Shown in pieces: positions 17,042-26,570 of a DNA stretch of 64,000 nt. The stretch is from positions 16,500 to 80,499 of the forward strand of contig NZ_JAECZC010000011.1 in the NCBI RefSeq assembly GCF_016056305.1, in the 5' to 3' direction. Position numbers and translations under genes: made by a program. The notes under the pieces were generated by a model, which ran no database searches, was not told the DNA's origin, and worked only from the letters and a program-made list of their open reading frames with translations. Origin of the DNA: Amazonocrinis nigriterrae CENA67 (GTDB lineage: Bacteria > Cyanobacteriota > Cyanobacteriia > Cyanobacteriales > Nostocaceae). Each line of letters begins with the position of its first letter. Position 1 is the stretch's first letter.

Positions 17042-18364
17042 ATGCTGGAATTATTGGGTTCAGGATTGGTTTCTCTCTGGCTGGAAATGGCTGGAGTACA
17101 AATCAAGCCTTCAGATGCATTTAATGCATTGGCTTGGCAAAGTAGCCCTGGTTTGGTTCTTGCTCCTGATCCAAATCCAGCTGGGAATAATACAGTGACT
17201 GAATATTTTAAGGGCTTAATTACATCGAAATTGGTGCCTGAGAATCTGATGCCGAGTCAGGGAATTTGGATGCAGTCAGGGCCGATGCTGATGGCTAATC
17301 ATCAAGGTACAACACCTCTGCCAGCTGCTTCTTTAACTAAGATTGCCACTTCACTAGTTACTTTGAAAACTTGGGGCCCAGACCATCAATTTCAGACTTT
17401 GGTTAGCGCTACAGGGCCAGTGGTGAATGGAGTATTGCAGGGCGATTTAGTGATTACAGGTGGTGGCGATCCCCTGTTTGTGTGGGAGGAAGCGATCGCC
17501 CTTGGTAATACTCTTAACAAAATGGGAATCAAGCAGGTAAAGGGAAATTTGGTGATTACTGGCAATTTCGCGATGAATTTTCAACGAAATCCAGTCTTAG
17601 CAGGTCAATTACTCAAGCAAGCATTGAATAGTAAAACTTGGACTCGTCCAGCGAATTTTATTTATTCAATCATGCCCAAGGGAACACCCAAGCCTCAAGT
17701 CGTAATTGCGGGTACTGTAAAATTTGAGGCGCAACCAAATCCTCAACAAAGCTTGCTAGTCCGTCATTACTCTTTGCCGTTGCAGAAACTGATTAAGGAA
17801 ATGAATGTTTTCAGCAACAATGATATGGCAGAGATGTTCGCAGAGTCAGTAGGAGGTGCATCTGTGGTACAGTCTACTGCTGCCAACCTCGCGAGAGTAC
17901 CTAACTCAGAAATTCAGTTAATCAATGGTTCAGGACTGGGGCCAGAAAATCGCATTTCTCCGAGGGCTGTCTGTGCGATGTTGATGGCGTTGCAACAGGA
18001 AGCAAGTGCCCATCAACTCAATTTAGCTGATTTGTTTCCCACATCTGGGTTCGATCATCGGGGAACAGTACACTCAAGACATATTCCCCTGGCTACGGTG
18101 ATCAAAACTGGCACACTGCACGATGTGAGTGCCTTAGCTGGCGTGATGCCTACACGAGATCGCGGTTTAGTTTGGTTCGCCATTATTAACCGTGGCCCAA
18201 ATGTATCAGCTTTCCGTGCTGGACAGGACAAGCTTTTGCAAAGTCTTGTGCAAAAGTTACAAGTAGCTACCACCGTCCCCGATATCCTCACTCCCCATTC
18301 CACCATCAACTCATTACCTGAACTAGGTGCAACTAGTCGTAATGAAATTTTGTATAGAAGTTAG
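17042..18364 (+). CDS. dacB: D-alanyl-D-alanine carboxypeptidase, PBP4/DacB class (S13)
   Basis: 440 residues. All three penicillin-binding motifs are visible: SLTK at 97-100 (nucleophile Ser97), SNN at 258-260 and KTG at 355-357. It trims or cleaves peptidoglycan stem peptides in the periplasm. The N-terminus (LLGSGLVSLWLEMAGVQ) is a short, weak signal-like segment. The insert between SLTK and SNN is about 160 residues, typical for S13 enzymes. A GGGGAAC ribosome-binding region lies directly before ATG. It is monocistronic, with repeats after the stop. Confidence 0.9.
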   Translation: MLELLGSGLVSLWLEMAGVQIKPSDAFNALAWQSSPGLVLAPDPNPAGNNTVTEYFKGLITSKLVPENLMPSQGIWMQSGPMLMANHQGTTPLPAASLTKIATSLVTLKTWGPDHQFQTLVSATGPVVNGVLQGDLVITGGGDPLFVWEEAIALGNTLNKMGIKQVKGNLVITGNFAMNFQRNPVLAGQLLKQALNSKTWTRPANFIYSIMPKGTPKPQVVIAGTVKFEAQPNPQQSLLVRHYSLPLQKLIKEMNVFSNNDMAEMFAESVGGASVVQSTAANLARVPNSEIQLINGSGLGPENRISPRAVCAMLMALQQEASAHQLNLADLFPTSGFDHRGTVHSRHIPLATVIKTGTLHDVSALAGVMPTRDRGLVWFAIINRGPNVSAFRAGQDKLLQSLVQKLQVATTVPDILTPHSTINSLPELGATSRNEILYRS

Positions 18365-18367
18365 TTA

Positions 18368-18600
18368 TTTGTTAGTGGTCAGTTGTCAGTGGTTAGTTGT
18401 CAGTGGTTGAGTACACCGAAAAGTTCTGCGTTAGCGAAGCTTACCGAAGGTATCGCTAAAAAGGGTAGCTGACGATCAAGTTTTAGGGGAAACGTCAAAA
18501 TGATGATATTTATGGTCTAGTTAGGTAATCTGAGAGTGGAAAGAAAGTAATTTTTAGAAGTCCCTAATAACTACTGACTACTGACTACTGACTACTGACC
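18368..18600. repeat. GTCAGTGGTTA / ACTGACT short tandem repeats
   Basis: Imperfect repeats (GTTAGTGGTCAGTTGTCAGTGG...) follow dacB, and ACTACTG units (18567-18598) run into the 3' end of the next, minus-strand gene. A short palindrome CGTTAGCGAAGCT-type sequence lies at about 18428-18460. Confidence 0.7.
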
Positions 18601-19734
18601 ATTGACTCTTGACTGGGGAATAATTTCTGTCACTACCCTACCGCTAGATTTACCACCTCTAACAACGATATCTTCAGTTTGTAGATTACCTACGGCTGTT
18701 TCACCCGTAAAATTTAATGGCGGATCAACTTGCCGATAAACTACATTTCCCTGTCCTTCTAGTAATTTCTTGTCCAGATACCAAGTGAGTGTTTGAGATT
18801 TGAGGGACTGACGACGTTGACCTATAGCGTTGACATTTCCTTTTAAATAAACCGTTTTCTGCGGTATCTTCATTTCACCTTGATTGGCAGTGACCGTCAC
18901 ATTTTCAGCTTGGTGGAACACGCGCACGGGGGAATTTGTAGATACTGTTTCCGTGTTCATATTCCAGGTCATAGACTCACTAACTATTTGCATTGGTGGG
19001 TCTAGTAAGACTACCTGGGCATCTTTTTTAAGAGTAGCAACTTTAGTTTTGAGGTTGACTTCCGCAGAATTGCCTTTGCCACGGTCGGTAATTTGATTGT
19101 TTTGATAACGGTCAATTTGTATAGGGCGATCGGCAATTAATTTTTCTTGCTTAATCTGCCAAATCAAATGTTCGGTTTGCATTCGCATTTGGGGATCGGC
19201 AGAGTTTGCCACTACTTTGCCAGAAAAATCTACACGCTGTTCACGAGTTTTCACTCGCGCTTCCTGCGCCACTGCTTGTAGTTGTTTATGGGTGCCGTTG
19301 AGTTGATTGCGGACAATCAATAAATCTTCTTGGGGACGCCATTCTAATTCATTGCCTTGTAATACAATGCCATTGCTGGGATCTGTAGCGAATATCTTTC
19401 CTTTGAGAAACAACTGTTTCCCATCTTGTTCAATATCTGCCTGTTCTGCTTTAATTTGGTAAACTATTTTGCCATCTTGGTATAGTTCACCATATGGATT
19501 TTCTGCCTGACCAATTTGTTTTTCTTTAGTATATTTTGCTCGTTTAGCTTGGACTTTCCAAATAGGCCGCCCCGCTTCATCAAACTGTTCTAATGCAACA
19601 CCAAAAAATGTCAAATTGCTATCTTGGGACGAGGAAGTTGAATTATTGTTTTTAGAAACTGTGGGTAATTTTCCACCACAAGCAACTAAACCAATTAGTA
19701 AAAATAAAGTCAAAGGCAGATAATAAAATTTCAT
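18592..19734 (-). CDS. lptC: LptC-like lipopolysaccharide-export lipoprotein
   Basis: 380 residues. The N-terminus is a lipoprotein signal with lipobox LVAC (Cys19), giving a membrane anchor with a periplasmic body. The body alternates short beta strands (GKIFATDPSNGIVLQGNELEW, LKGNVNAIGQRRQSLKSQTLTW) as in the LptC/LptA beta-jellyroll. It is about twice the length of E. coli LptC, as seen in cyanobacteria. It would bridge the inner-membrane LptBFG transporter to LptA/D. The last few codons lie within intergenic-type ACTGACT repeats, so the C-terminal tail appears repeat-derived. No lpt partner is adjacent. Confidence 0.85.
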   Translation of the reverse strand: MKFYYLPLTLFLLIGLVACGGKLPTVSKNNNSTSSSQDSNLTFFGVALEQFDEAGRPIWKVQAKRAKYTKEKQIGQAENPYGELYQDGKIVYQIKAEQADIEQDGKQLFLKGKIFATDPSNGIVLQGNELEWRPQEDLLIVRNQLNGTHKQLQAVAQEARVKTREQRVDFSGKVVANSADPQMRMQTEHLIWQIKQEKLIADRPIQIDRYQNNQITDRGKGNSAEVNLKTKVATLKKDAQVVLLDPPMQIVSESMTWNMNTETVSTNSPVRVFHQAENVTVTANQGEMKIPQKTVYLKGNVNAIGQRRQSLKSQTLTWYLDKKLLEGQGNVVYRQVDPPLNFTGETAVGNLQTEDIVVRGGKSSGRVVTEIIPQSRVNGQ

Positions 19735-20014
19735 ACTATGTTGCTTTCATAAATAGTATCTATAAAGAGAAAAGATGAGGGAACAAGCAAACATGATGAT
19801 TCACTTTCATCGCCCTCATCTCCCTCATTCTTTAGTTACTATTTTTGATGGCAATGTTCCTGCTTTTTTGATGTTTGATAGAAAATTGGTAAAATAACAT
19901 CATTTCCTTATGGTTCAGGAGGAATTGACAACCGTCAATTTTGGTAATAGGAAATCAGGAATTAAAACTTATTTTCCCATTCCCTATTCCCGATTCCCTT
20001 GCAGATGAAGTTTT

Positions 20015-20647
20015 TCATGAATCTTGGATTTCCAATTGTTCATCAATATCTCGCGGGTCTTCCAAAAAACCCATAGTGGATAAAGGTCGATATGGATAGC
20101 TTTGACGTGGGGTTTTTTGAATATCTTCTTTGATGGCTTCTAAATCAATATAGCGATCGCTAACATTGATTAAGCTATCACTTGTCATTGAGCGCAAACT
20201 GACTACTTCTACCCGCACACCGCGATAGCTGACTGAATTTACCGCATATGCTAGATCCCCATCGCCACTGACTAAAACTGCGGTATCATAGGAATCTACC
20301 AAAGCCATCATGTCTACGGCTATTTCTACATCCAAATTCGCTTTTTTAGAACCATCTGGTAGCTGTACTAAATCCTTGGCAATCACTCGGTAGCCATTAC
20401 GACGCATCCATAGTAGAAATCCCTGTTGCTTCTCGTTTGTCCGGTCTACTCCTGTGTAGAAGAAAGCACGCAACAGTCTAGAACCCCCAGTTAATCGACA
20501 TAGTAACTTGGTGTAATCTATTTCAATGCCTAGTTGCAATGCAGCATAAAATAGATTTGAGCCATCAATAAATATGGCTACACGCCCCCGATTCTCTAAA
20601 ACTTGTTCAGGCGTAAATATTGAATCGTTTTCCAAATTATTCAACAT
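20015..20647 (-). CDS. LabA-like NYN-domain protein
   Basis: 210 residues from the ATG preceded by GAGG; upstream in-frame starts would add up to 20 residues. The NYN/PIN-like nuclease core shows the acidic residues expected: VAIFIDGSN, ANLDVEIAVDMMAL and VLVSGDGDLAYAV. It closely resembles LabA/LalA, which in Synechococcus acts in the circadian output feedback on KaiC-dependent transcription; RNase activity is inferred for the family. It lies downstream of metG on the same strand, separated by a hairpin. Confidence 0.85.
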   Translation of the reverse strand: MLNNLENDSIFTPEQVLENRGRVAIFIDGSNLFYAALQLGIEIDYTKLLCRLTGGSRLLRAFFYTGVDRTNEKQQGFLLWMRRNGYRVIAKDLVQLPDGSKKANLDVEIAVDMMALVDSYDTAVLVSGDGDLAYAVNSVSYRGVRVEVVSLRSMTSDSLINVSDRYIDLEAIKEDIQKTPRQSYPYRPLSTMGFLEDPRDIDEQLEIQDS

Positions 20648-20732
20648 TGTTGTCATACCTCGGTTATTATCCTTGTTAGTTTTGATACAAAATTCCAAAT
20701 TTGACATGCTAGAGCGGTTTATGATAATTTTC

Positions 20733-20756
20733 TGGGGCTAATATTTTTCAGCCCCA
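20733..20756 (-). terminator. Hairpin between metG and the NYN gene
   Basis: TGGGGCT / AGCCCCA, 7-bp arms with a 10-base loop, 63 bp past the metG stop. The following T-run is weak. Confidence 0.5.
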
Positions 20757-20818
20757 TAAAATTTTTTGACAAGAGAATAAGAAATTGAACAAAATCAGAT
20801 ATTGAGCGATTAAAAGGA

Positions 20819-22420
20819 CTAATCGTTTTTAAGGAGTTCTATTCGCTTAAAAATTGGTCGGGGTGTACCCAAGTGTTGTTTACTAGATAGTACTCCCCAT
20901 GTTGCATGGGTAGAAAAAGGAGCAGTAATTGCAGTATCTCTTTGATTGTTAAAGTCAATTCCAAAGCCCAGCTGCTGATAAATATCACTACTGATATTCG
21001 GAATCACTGGAGACAGAAGATAAGCTGCTAGTCTAACAGATTCGAGAACTGCGTAAAGTACTTTTTCTACTTCCTGCTGCTGCCCTTGTTTATATAATGA
21101 CCAAGGAGCTTGGTCGTCAATAAACTTATTGCTGGCTTGCACAAGCAAAAGGATTGCTTCGCAAGCTTGACTGAAAGCTAGCGCTTCATAGGCTTGTTTT
21201 ACCTGTTCCCCCAGAGGTAAACCAATCGCTTTCAGAGGATTTTCGGCAGAAATGGCTTCATGGGCAATTGACAGTACATCTCCAGCACAGTATTTTTTCA
21301 CCATGTTCAAGGTGCGATTTAACAAATTGCCTAAATCATTTGCCAAATCTGCATTCAGAACATTAATGAATCTAACTTCATTAAAATCGCCATCTTTGCC
21401 AAATTCGATTTCCTTAAGGAAGTAATAACGAACGGCGTCACTACCATAGCGTTGAACTAGGGCGACGGGATCAAGAGTATTACCTAAAGCTTTACCCATC
21501 TTCTGACCATCTTTGGTCAAAAAGCCATGTCCAAATACCCGTTTCGGCAAAGGTAAGCCAGCTGACATTAGCATTGCTGGCCAGTAGACTGCATGGAAAC
21601 GTAGAATATCTTTACCAATTAGGTGCAAGTTTATCGGCCACCATGTCGCTAAGGCATTTGCTAAAGTCGGTTCTGCATCTGGTTCTAATAATGCCGTTAC
21701 ATAACCAAGCAGTGCATCAAACCAGACATAAAGGGTGTGATTGGGGTCAGTTGGTACTGGAAAACCCCAGTCTAGATTTACTCGCGAAATTGAAAAGTCT
21801 TGCAATCCCTGCTCTACAAAGTTTAAAACTTCGTTACGGCGACTTTCTGGTTGGATAAAATTTGGTTGGGATTGATAAAACTCTTGCAGTTGTTCTTGAT
21901 ATTTGGATAAGCGGAAGAAGTAGTTTTGTTCGTCTCGCCACTCGACTTCTTTGTTAGTATGAATGGGGCAACGATGCCCTTCTAACAATTCTCGTTCTTC
22001 CTTAAATTCTTCGCAAGATACGCAGTACCAGCCTTTCTGTTGTCCCTGATATATATCGCCTTTTTCCCAGACTCTATAGAAGAATTCTTTCACAATTGCT
22101 TCGTGACGAGTGGCAGTAGTGCGACTAAAGCGATCATATTGAATATTCAATAACTGCCATAAGTTGGCAAAGCTGGGCACAATTTCATCACAAAACTCTT
22201 GTGGTGCTTTGCCTACACTTTCTGCCGATCGCTGAATTTTTTGCCCGTGTTCATCTGTACCTGTAATTAACAATACTTGACGACCCAAAAGCCTGTAAAA
22301 ACGGGCTATCACATCTGCTGCCATTGTTGTATAAGCACTGCCGACGTGAGGGACATCGTTTACATAATATAACGGTGTTGTCAGTGCAAATGTCTTTTCT
22401 GTTTTATCCGCTAAATTCAT
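20819..22420 (-). CDS. metG: Methionyl-tRNA synthetase
   Basis: 533 residues, the short form without a C-terminal tRNA-binding domain. A class I synthetase: HIGH-like PHVGSAYTT near the N-terminus, zinc-knuckle Cys residues in CVSCEEFKEE and HRCPIH, and the KMSKS loop as DGQKMGKALGN, where Ser-Lys is replaced by Gly-Lys as often seen in cyanobacteria. It charges tRNA-Met in the cytoplasm. The ATG giving MNLADKTEK is preferred over one four codons upstream. Confidence 0.95.
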   Translation of the reverse strand: MNLADKTEKTFALTTPLYYVNDVPHVGSAYTTMAADVIARFYRLLGRQVLLITGTDEHGQKIQRSAESVGKAPQEFCDEIVPSFANLWQLLNIQYDRFSRTTATRHEAIVKEFFYRVWEKGDIYQGQQKGWYCVSCEEFKEERELLEGHRCPIHTNKEVEWRDEQNYFFRLSKYQEQLQEFYQSQPNFIQPESRRNEVLNFVEQGLQDFSISRVNLDWGFPVPTDPNHTLYVWFDALLGYVTALLEPDAEPTLANALATWWPINLHLIGKDILRFHAVYWPAMLMSAGLPLPKRVFGHGFLTKDGQKMGKALGNTLDPVALVQRYGSDAVRYYFLKEIEFGKDGDFNEVRFINVLNADLANDLGNLLNRTLNMVKKYCAGDVLSIAHEAISAENPLKAIGLPLGEQVKQAYEALAFSQACEAILLLVQASNKFIDDQAPWSLYKQGQQQEVEKVLYAVLESVRLAAYLLSPVIPNISSDIYQQLGFGIDFNNQRDTAITAPFSTHATWGVLSSKQHLGTPRPIFKRIELLKND

Positions 22421-22795
22421 ACAAAATAACAAAACAATTTATTAAAACGTTTTTTGACTTTAAATAGCAAAACCACGCAATTATATAACATTAGCCCCAT
22501 TTTTTCAAACTTTACTATCATGCTAGCAAATTTATAGATAAGAGAATTATTTTGTAATTATCTATAAATCTACCTAGTTTCAGGGCAAAACACGAAAATT
22601 AAGTACTAATAATCATTTTGAATGGTTTCTATTATATGGATTGTGGCTGCAAGTACAGAACACGAAAACCAGAAAAGTTAACTGTCTGTGTGAATAGAAC
22701 ATTTCTACCTTAGGGTGGTCATGGTAATAGTAAAGAAATGTAAAATTTAAATCAAGATAAACTGAGATATTTTCTGAAAAATATACTGATTAGGT
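22421..22795. other. Divergent region with AT-rich palindrome
   Basis: No gene. Arms TTTATAGATAA (22531-22541) and TTATCTATAAA (22558-22568) are a perfect 11-bp inverted repeat between the divergent metG and acyltransferase genes, a possible operator or hairpin. Confidence 0.5.
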
Positions 22796-23521
22796 ATGAG
22801 TCTAAATAGTCCCCTGGATTTTTCCCGCACTTTCTTAGCGGCGATGTCAACACGGATGTTCTGCTATTACCAAGACCGCATTCCCCAAGATGCGAGTTTG
22901 TTAGTAGTCAGCAATCATCGCAGCTTTATGGATGCACTGGTTTTGATGGCGGCGCTGTCAAGTCCAATTCGTTTTGCTTGCCATCATTACATGGGTCAAG
23001 TGCCGGTGATGCGGGAGTTTGTGACAGAACAACTAGGGTGCTTTCCTCTGGAGGATACCCAAAACCGTCAACAAAGCTTTTTTGTGCAATCACAGATATT
23101 ATTGCGCTCAAAGCAGATGGTGGGAGTATTTCCGGAAGGAACTAAGCCGATGGTGAAATTTACCCAGCCAAATCATCTGGGTGAATTTCAGCGGGGGTTT
23201 GCTCATTTGGCATTGCGGGCTGATGTGCAGGATTTAGCTATTTTACCGATCGCCATCGCCTCCTTAGAAGAAGTAAACACTAATGGTTTTCCCTTGAGAC
23301 TATTGAGTTTATTCGATCCTTCTGAACCTTTGTTTAATCAAGCTGGTTGGCATCCCTTAGTGATATATCGTCGGCTTGCCGTATTAATCGGTCGTCCTTA
23401 CTGGATTACCCCCCAACATCAACAGAAATATCATGGCAAACAAGCAAAAACTGTTGTCGCTGAACTGACAGAACACTGCTACAGTGAAATTGCCCAGTTA
23501 CTACATCAAGGTTGTTATTAA
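22796..23521 (+). CDS. PlsC-type acyltransferase
   Basis: 241 residues. Motif I is NHRSFMD (the HX4D box as H-RSFM-D), motif III is FPEGTK, and PIAIASLEE marks motif IV. These define lysophosphatidic acid or related acyltransferases that esterify glycerolipids at the membrane. It lacks a clear N-terminal transmembrane helix. It is one of two LPLAT proteins in the window; the other (32962) lies in the fatty-acid cluster and is the better plsC candidate. It is followed at 360 bp by a phytyl-ester-synthase-like hydrolase. Confidence 0.85.
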   Translation: MSLNSPLDFSRTFLAAMSTRMFCYYQDRIPQDASLLVVSNHRSFMDALVLMAALSSPIRFACHHYMGQVPVMREFVTEQLGCFPLEDTQNRQQSFFVQSQILLRSKQMVGVFPEGTKPMVKFTQPNHLGEFQRGFAHLALRADVQDLAILPIAIASLEEVNTNGFPLRLLSLFDPSEPLFNQAGWHPLVIYRRLAVLIGRPYWITPQHQQKYHGKQAKTVVAELTEHCYSEIAQLLHQGCY

Positions 23522-23880
23522 CGAGTTGTAACTTGTTTATGTGACAACTACAACTAAAAGGTATAGAAAACATACCTTTATATACCTAGAGTAATATATG
23601 AAGGACAAGCGCAGAAATTATGTAACTAGTTTTCTGGAATTAATTCGGCTTTTTTGCCGACAAACTAATTATTATATTAGTTGTGCTAAATTGATTTACC
23701 CTTGAGTCATCAAGCTATATTCAATTTAGTTTTTCCTTACCAAGGTCTGATTTGATCAGACTTGTAAACGCAGTATACCATTGCGAAGCTAGTCTGATCT
23801 CAGACTGACAAAGTATTAGTTTCGTATAAGTAAAACCCTATCAGAGCTATAAATTTAACTGAATTAATTGAAATTTTCCA
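23522..23880. promoter_or_regulatory. Palindrome pair upstream of the hydrolase
   Basis: Two hairpins share the half-site GTCTGA/TCAGAC: GTCTGAT TTG ATCAGAC at 23745-23761 and AGTCTGA TC TCAGACT at 23791-23806, their starts 46 bp apart. They may be paired operators for the downstream gene or a transcriptional stop. No protein gene is seen. Confidence 0.45.
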
Positions 23881-24702
23881 ATGCCAGAAATTGAGCTAAA
23901 ACCGTGTTTCCTGACTCCTAAACGAGTACAACTAGAGTATCCGTTGTTTGTGTATTTGCCAGGAATGGATGGAACTGGTCAACTATTGCGATCGCAAACT
24001 GCGGGATTAGAAAGAGGCTTTGACGTGCGCTGTTTGGCGATCCCCAGGAAAGACCTGACTAGTTGGGAGGTGTTAGTCGATAACGTCTTGGACTTAATAT
24101 ACGCAGAATTAGAAAAAAGCTCCACTAGGCCAGTTTACTTGTGTGGCGAGTCCTTTGGGGGCTGTTTGGCGATGAAAGTAGCAATCAAAGCGCGGCTTTT
24201 GTTTAAGCGAATTATCCTAATTAACCCAGCTTCAGCCTTTCAACTTCGCCCTGTGTTAAATTGGGCATCTCAACTAACTTACTTAGTGCCAGAATGCCTT
24301 TATGATGTTGGTGCAGTGGGATTGTTGCCATTTTTAGCATCTTTGGAACGCATGACAAGAAGCGATCGCCATGAGTTACTGAAAACAATGCGTTCTGTAC
24401 CACCCGAAACAGTGCATTGGCGGTTATCTTTGCTAAGAGAGTTTGAAGTTGATGAAAACCAGTTACGTCACCTCAAACAACCTGCTTTGTTAATTGCTGG
24501 TGCTAGGGATCGGCTTTTACCTTCTGTGACTGAAGTCAGGCGGATAGCAAATATTTTACCCAACGCCAAGATAATCGTATTGCCTGAGAGTGGACACGCC
24601 TGCTTATTAGAGAAAGATATTAACCTCTATGAAATTCTCAAAAGCCAAAAATTTATAGAAACTAAGCTTGATAAAGCTAAGGGGCTAGAGGTCAAAGGAT
24701 AA
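23881..24702 (+). CDS. Phytyl-ester-synthase-like alpha/beta hydrolase
   Basis: 273 residues. Alpha/beta-hydrolase with nucleophile elbow GESFGG, oxyanion region LPGMDGTG, acid in AGARDRLLPS and His in ESGHACLLE. These and INPASAF and PPETVHWRLSLL closely follow the hydrolase half of plant phytyl ester synthases (PES), plastid enzymes that esterify phytol and diacylglycerol during stress. The acyltransferase half of PES is missing, but a PlsC-type gene lies upstream. Substrate is inferred only. No signal peptide. Confidence 0.75.
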   Translation: MPEIELKPCFLTPKRVQLEYPLFVYLPGMDGTGQLLRSQTAGLERGFDVRCLAIPRKDLTSWEVLVDNVLDLIYAELEKSSTRPVYLCGESFGGCLAMKVAIKARLLFKRIILINPASAFQLRPVLNWASQLTYLVPECLYDVGAVGLLPFLASLERMTRSDRHELLKTMRSVPPETVHWRLSLLREFEVDENQLRHLKQPALLIAGARDRLLPSVTEVRRIANILPNAKIIVLPESGHACLLEKDINLYEILKSQKFIETKLDKAKGLEVKG

Positions 24703-24932
24703 AGTTAAGGTGAAAGGCAATGTCTGTTGACTTGCAACTTTAAGTCTACGCATTTTTTCTACAAATTTAAGAAAGCCTTGTAAGAAATAGAATTTATTGA
24801 CTCCTCTAAAAGCATTATTTATAAGGCTTTTAGATATCAGTGACTGCTCAACTTCCTTGCTCGGTCGCAGTTCATTTCAATAAATAAATTTTTTAACTTG
24901 CTATCATTCGTCTAATACAACACGATATTACT

Positions 24933-25403
24933 TTACGCTGAAAGATTTTCATCTTCACTAAAACTGAGCAAATTTGTTTCTAAATCATAGAAAAAATGTA
25001 ATCCGCATCCACCAACTTTGCCCATAGCATCTTTATATTTATGTAACCATTGCTTCATTTTGTCTAATCCTGTTTCTACTAACTGGCTTTTTACCAAGCT
25101 CACACAAGTTCGCGGTACTGGATAAACAGTAATTGACCATTTTGGTTCATACCAACCATACTCTATTGCTTTATTAGAGCTAGTCAAGCTAACTAATTGA
25201 TGTGAATAAGTAACGCTCAAAACTTTCGCAGGATTTTTAATCTTATGTGGTTCTTGACAGGAATCATAAAAAGCAATGCTAAGTTGGTCTAATTGAGGTG
25301 TTTCTAATAGTGCCTTTGATAATATTCCAGCACTAATAGGGTAGGACATCAAGCGTGAAAGTTTATTTTTGTATTTTGTAGGAATCATGTACTTGATTTG
25401 CAA
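24933..25403 (-). CDS. Unrecognised conserved-looking protein
   Basis: 156 residues, soluble, no signal or membrane helix. Sequence includes SVTYSHQLVSLTSSNKAIEYGWYEPKW-like aromatic stretches and CGLHFFYDLETNLLSFSEDE near the C-terminus, consistent with an alpha/beta fold. No family recognised. The amino-acid make-up is normal for a real protein and codon use resembles its neighbours. A start at MIPTKYKNK (five codons in) is an alternative. No operon context helps. Confidence 0.55.
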   Translation of the reverse strand: MQIKYMIPTKYKNKLSRLMSYPISAGILSKALLETPQLDQLSIAFYDSCQEPHKIKNPAKVLSVTYSHQLVSLTSSNKAIEYGWYEPKWSITVYPVPRTCVSLVKSQLVETGLDKMKQWLHKYKDAMGKVGGCGLHFFYDLETNLLSFSEDENLSA

Positions 25404-25657
25404 TTTAGATTAAATATATGATTAAAAATTCTTTAGAGTATGAGTTCAGCCTTATGTGTCTTAAGAAATTTTAGGCTAAACATTATAATGCTACGACAGC
25501 ACAGTAAGTTGCTAATCAAAGATTAGGAAGCTAAAATCCGGCTCTCCTTTAATAAGTAAGCAACTACTAAGAAAAAGTTTTTGATTAATGCGTACAAAAC
25601 AATAGCTGTTGAGGTTCTTAGCCGCCAATGTGTCGCACCTTGATTGCTTGATTGTGG

Positions 25658-26332
25658 CTATTGCTTTAGCTCATCAGTTGCTTTCAACCCCTGCTCAAAT
25701 TCGTCAATAGCTTGAATTGAATCCGAGATTGTCAGACATCGCTCTAGCAAAGAAATGTCTAATTCTGGCAGTATCTCACTTTTAGAGAGAGCTTCATACC
25801 CATAAGTATCAGGATAAACAGTGGCAAGCTCAGTTTGGGAATTGTCCCGTAGATGGTATAACTTAAACTGGTTTCTCTCCCAAAACCAGACTTCTGCAAC
25901 TCCTAATCTTCGGTAGATTTCCAGTTTGCTGACATTACCACTAGTCAAAACTACTTCTATAGCTAAATCTGATACTTTTTTCTCTTCACCTATGCAGTAA
26001 CACTCATCTGGTTCTGCACCAGCTTTTTTTGCTTTGTTTTTAAAAGTAGAACTTCCCATAGGTACAAACCGAATGCGCTTGCTGTAGAAGAAACGCTCTA
26101 ACAGCATCCCTAAATTCGTTTTGATTTTTTCATGTCTGATTGATGGCGACACGATTTCTAATATTCCATCTAAATAATTAACACGGTAATGAGAGTTGTT
26201 TTCTAGTTTCGCTAGTAGCGATTCATAGCTTTCCCAACTCACACCACTACTGATAAACCTTTCTTCTGGGTCGTTACCATGACCCAATTCTGGTTCATCA
26301 ATTAGTTCTTTAAGACTGCTGACCATTGTCAT
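25658..26332 (-). CDS. Uma2-family (DUF820) putative endonuclease
   Basis: 224 residues with the PD-(D/E)XK-like Uma2 pattern: DGILEIVSPSIRHE, AGAEPDECYCI, SDLAIEVVLTSG and KLEIYRRLGVAEVWFWE. These proteins are present in dozens of copies in Nostocales; nuclease function rests on fold, and biological role is unknown. The C-terminal 40 residues are a variable acidic helix. It stands alone. Confidence 0.88.
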   Translation of the reverse strand: MTMVSSLKELIDEPELGHGNDPEERFISSGVSWESYESLLAKLENNSHYRVNYLDGILEIVSPSIRHEKIKTNLGMLLERFFYSKRIRFVPMGSSTFKNKAKKAGAEPDECYCIGEEKKVSDLAIEVVLTSGNVSKLEIYRRLGVAEVWFWERNQFKLYHLRDNSQTELATVYPDTYGYEALSKSEILPELDISLLERCLTISDSIQAIDEFEQGLKATDELKQ

Positions 26333-26570
26333 CTCTCCTGTTACTTTTTGAGATCAAGGTGAGTTCTGCATTTATTTCATGCTGATTTCTCCATAACATC
26401 TGTTTAGATATTATCGCCAAATAAAGCGATCGCTCTGACTTTGACCTCGCAATAGAGATTACAGCATTGCCCAACCTTAGATGCCTAAAGTGTATACCAT
26501 TGAAAGATGTCAAGCGACTCACGCTTTGGCTACAACCTGAATAGCAAGACTTTCAGGACAGTGCTTAACA

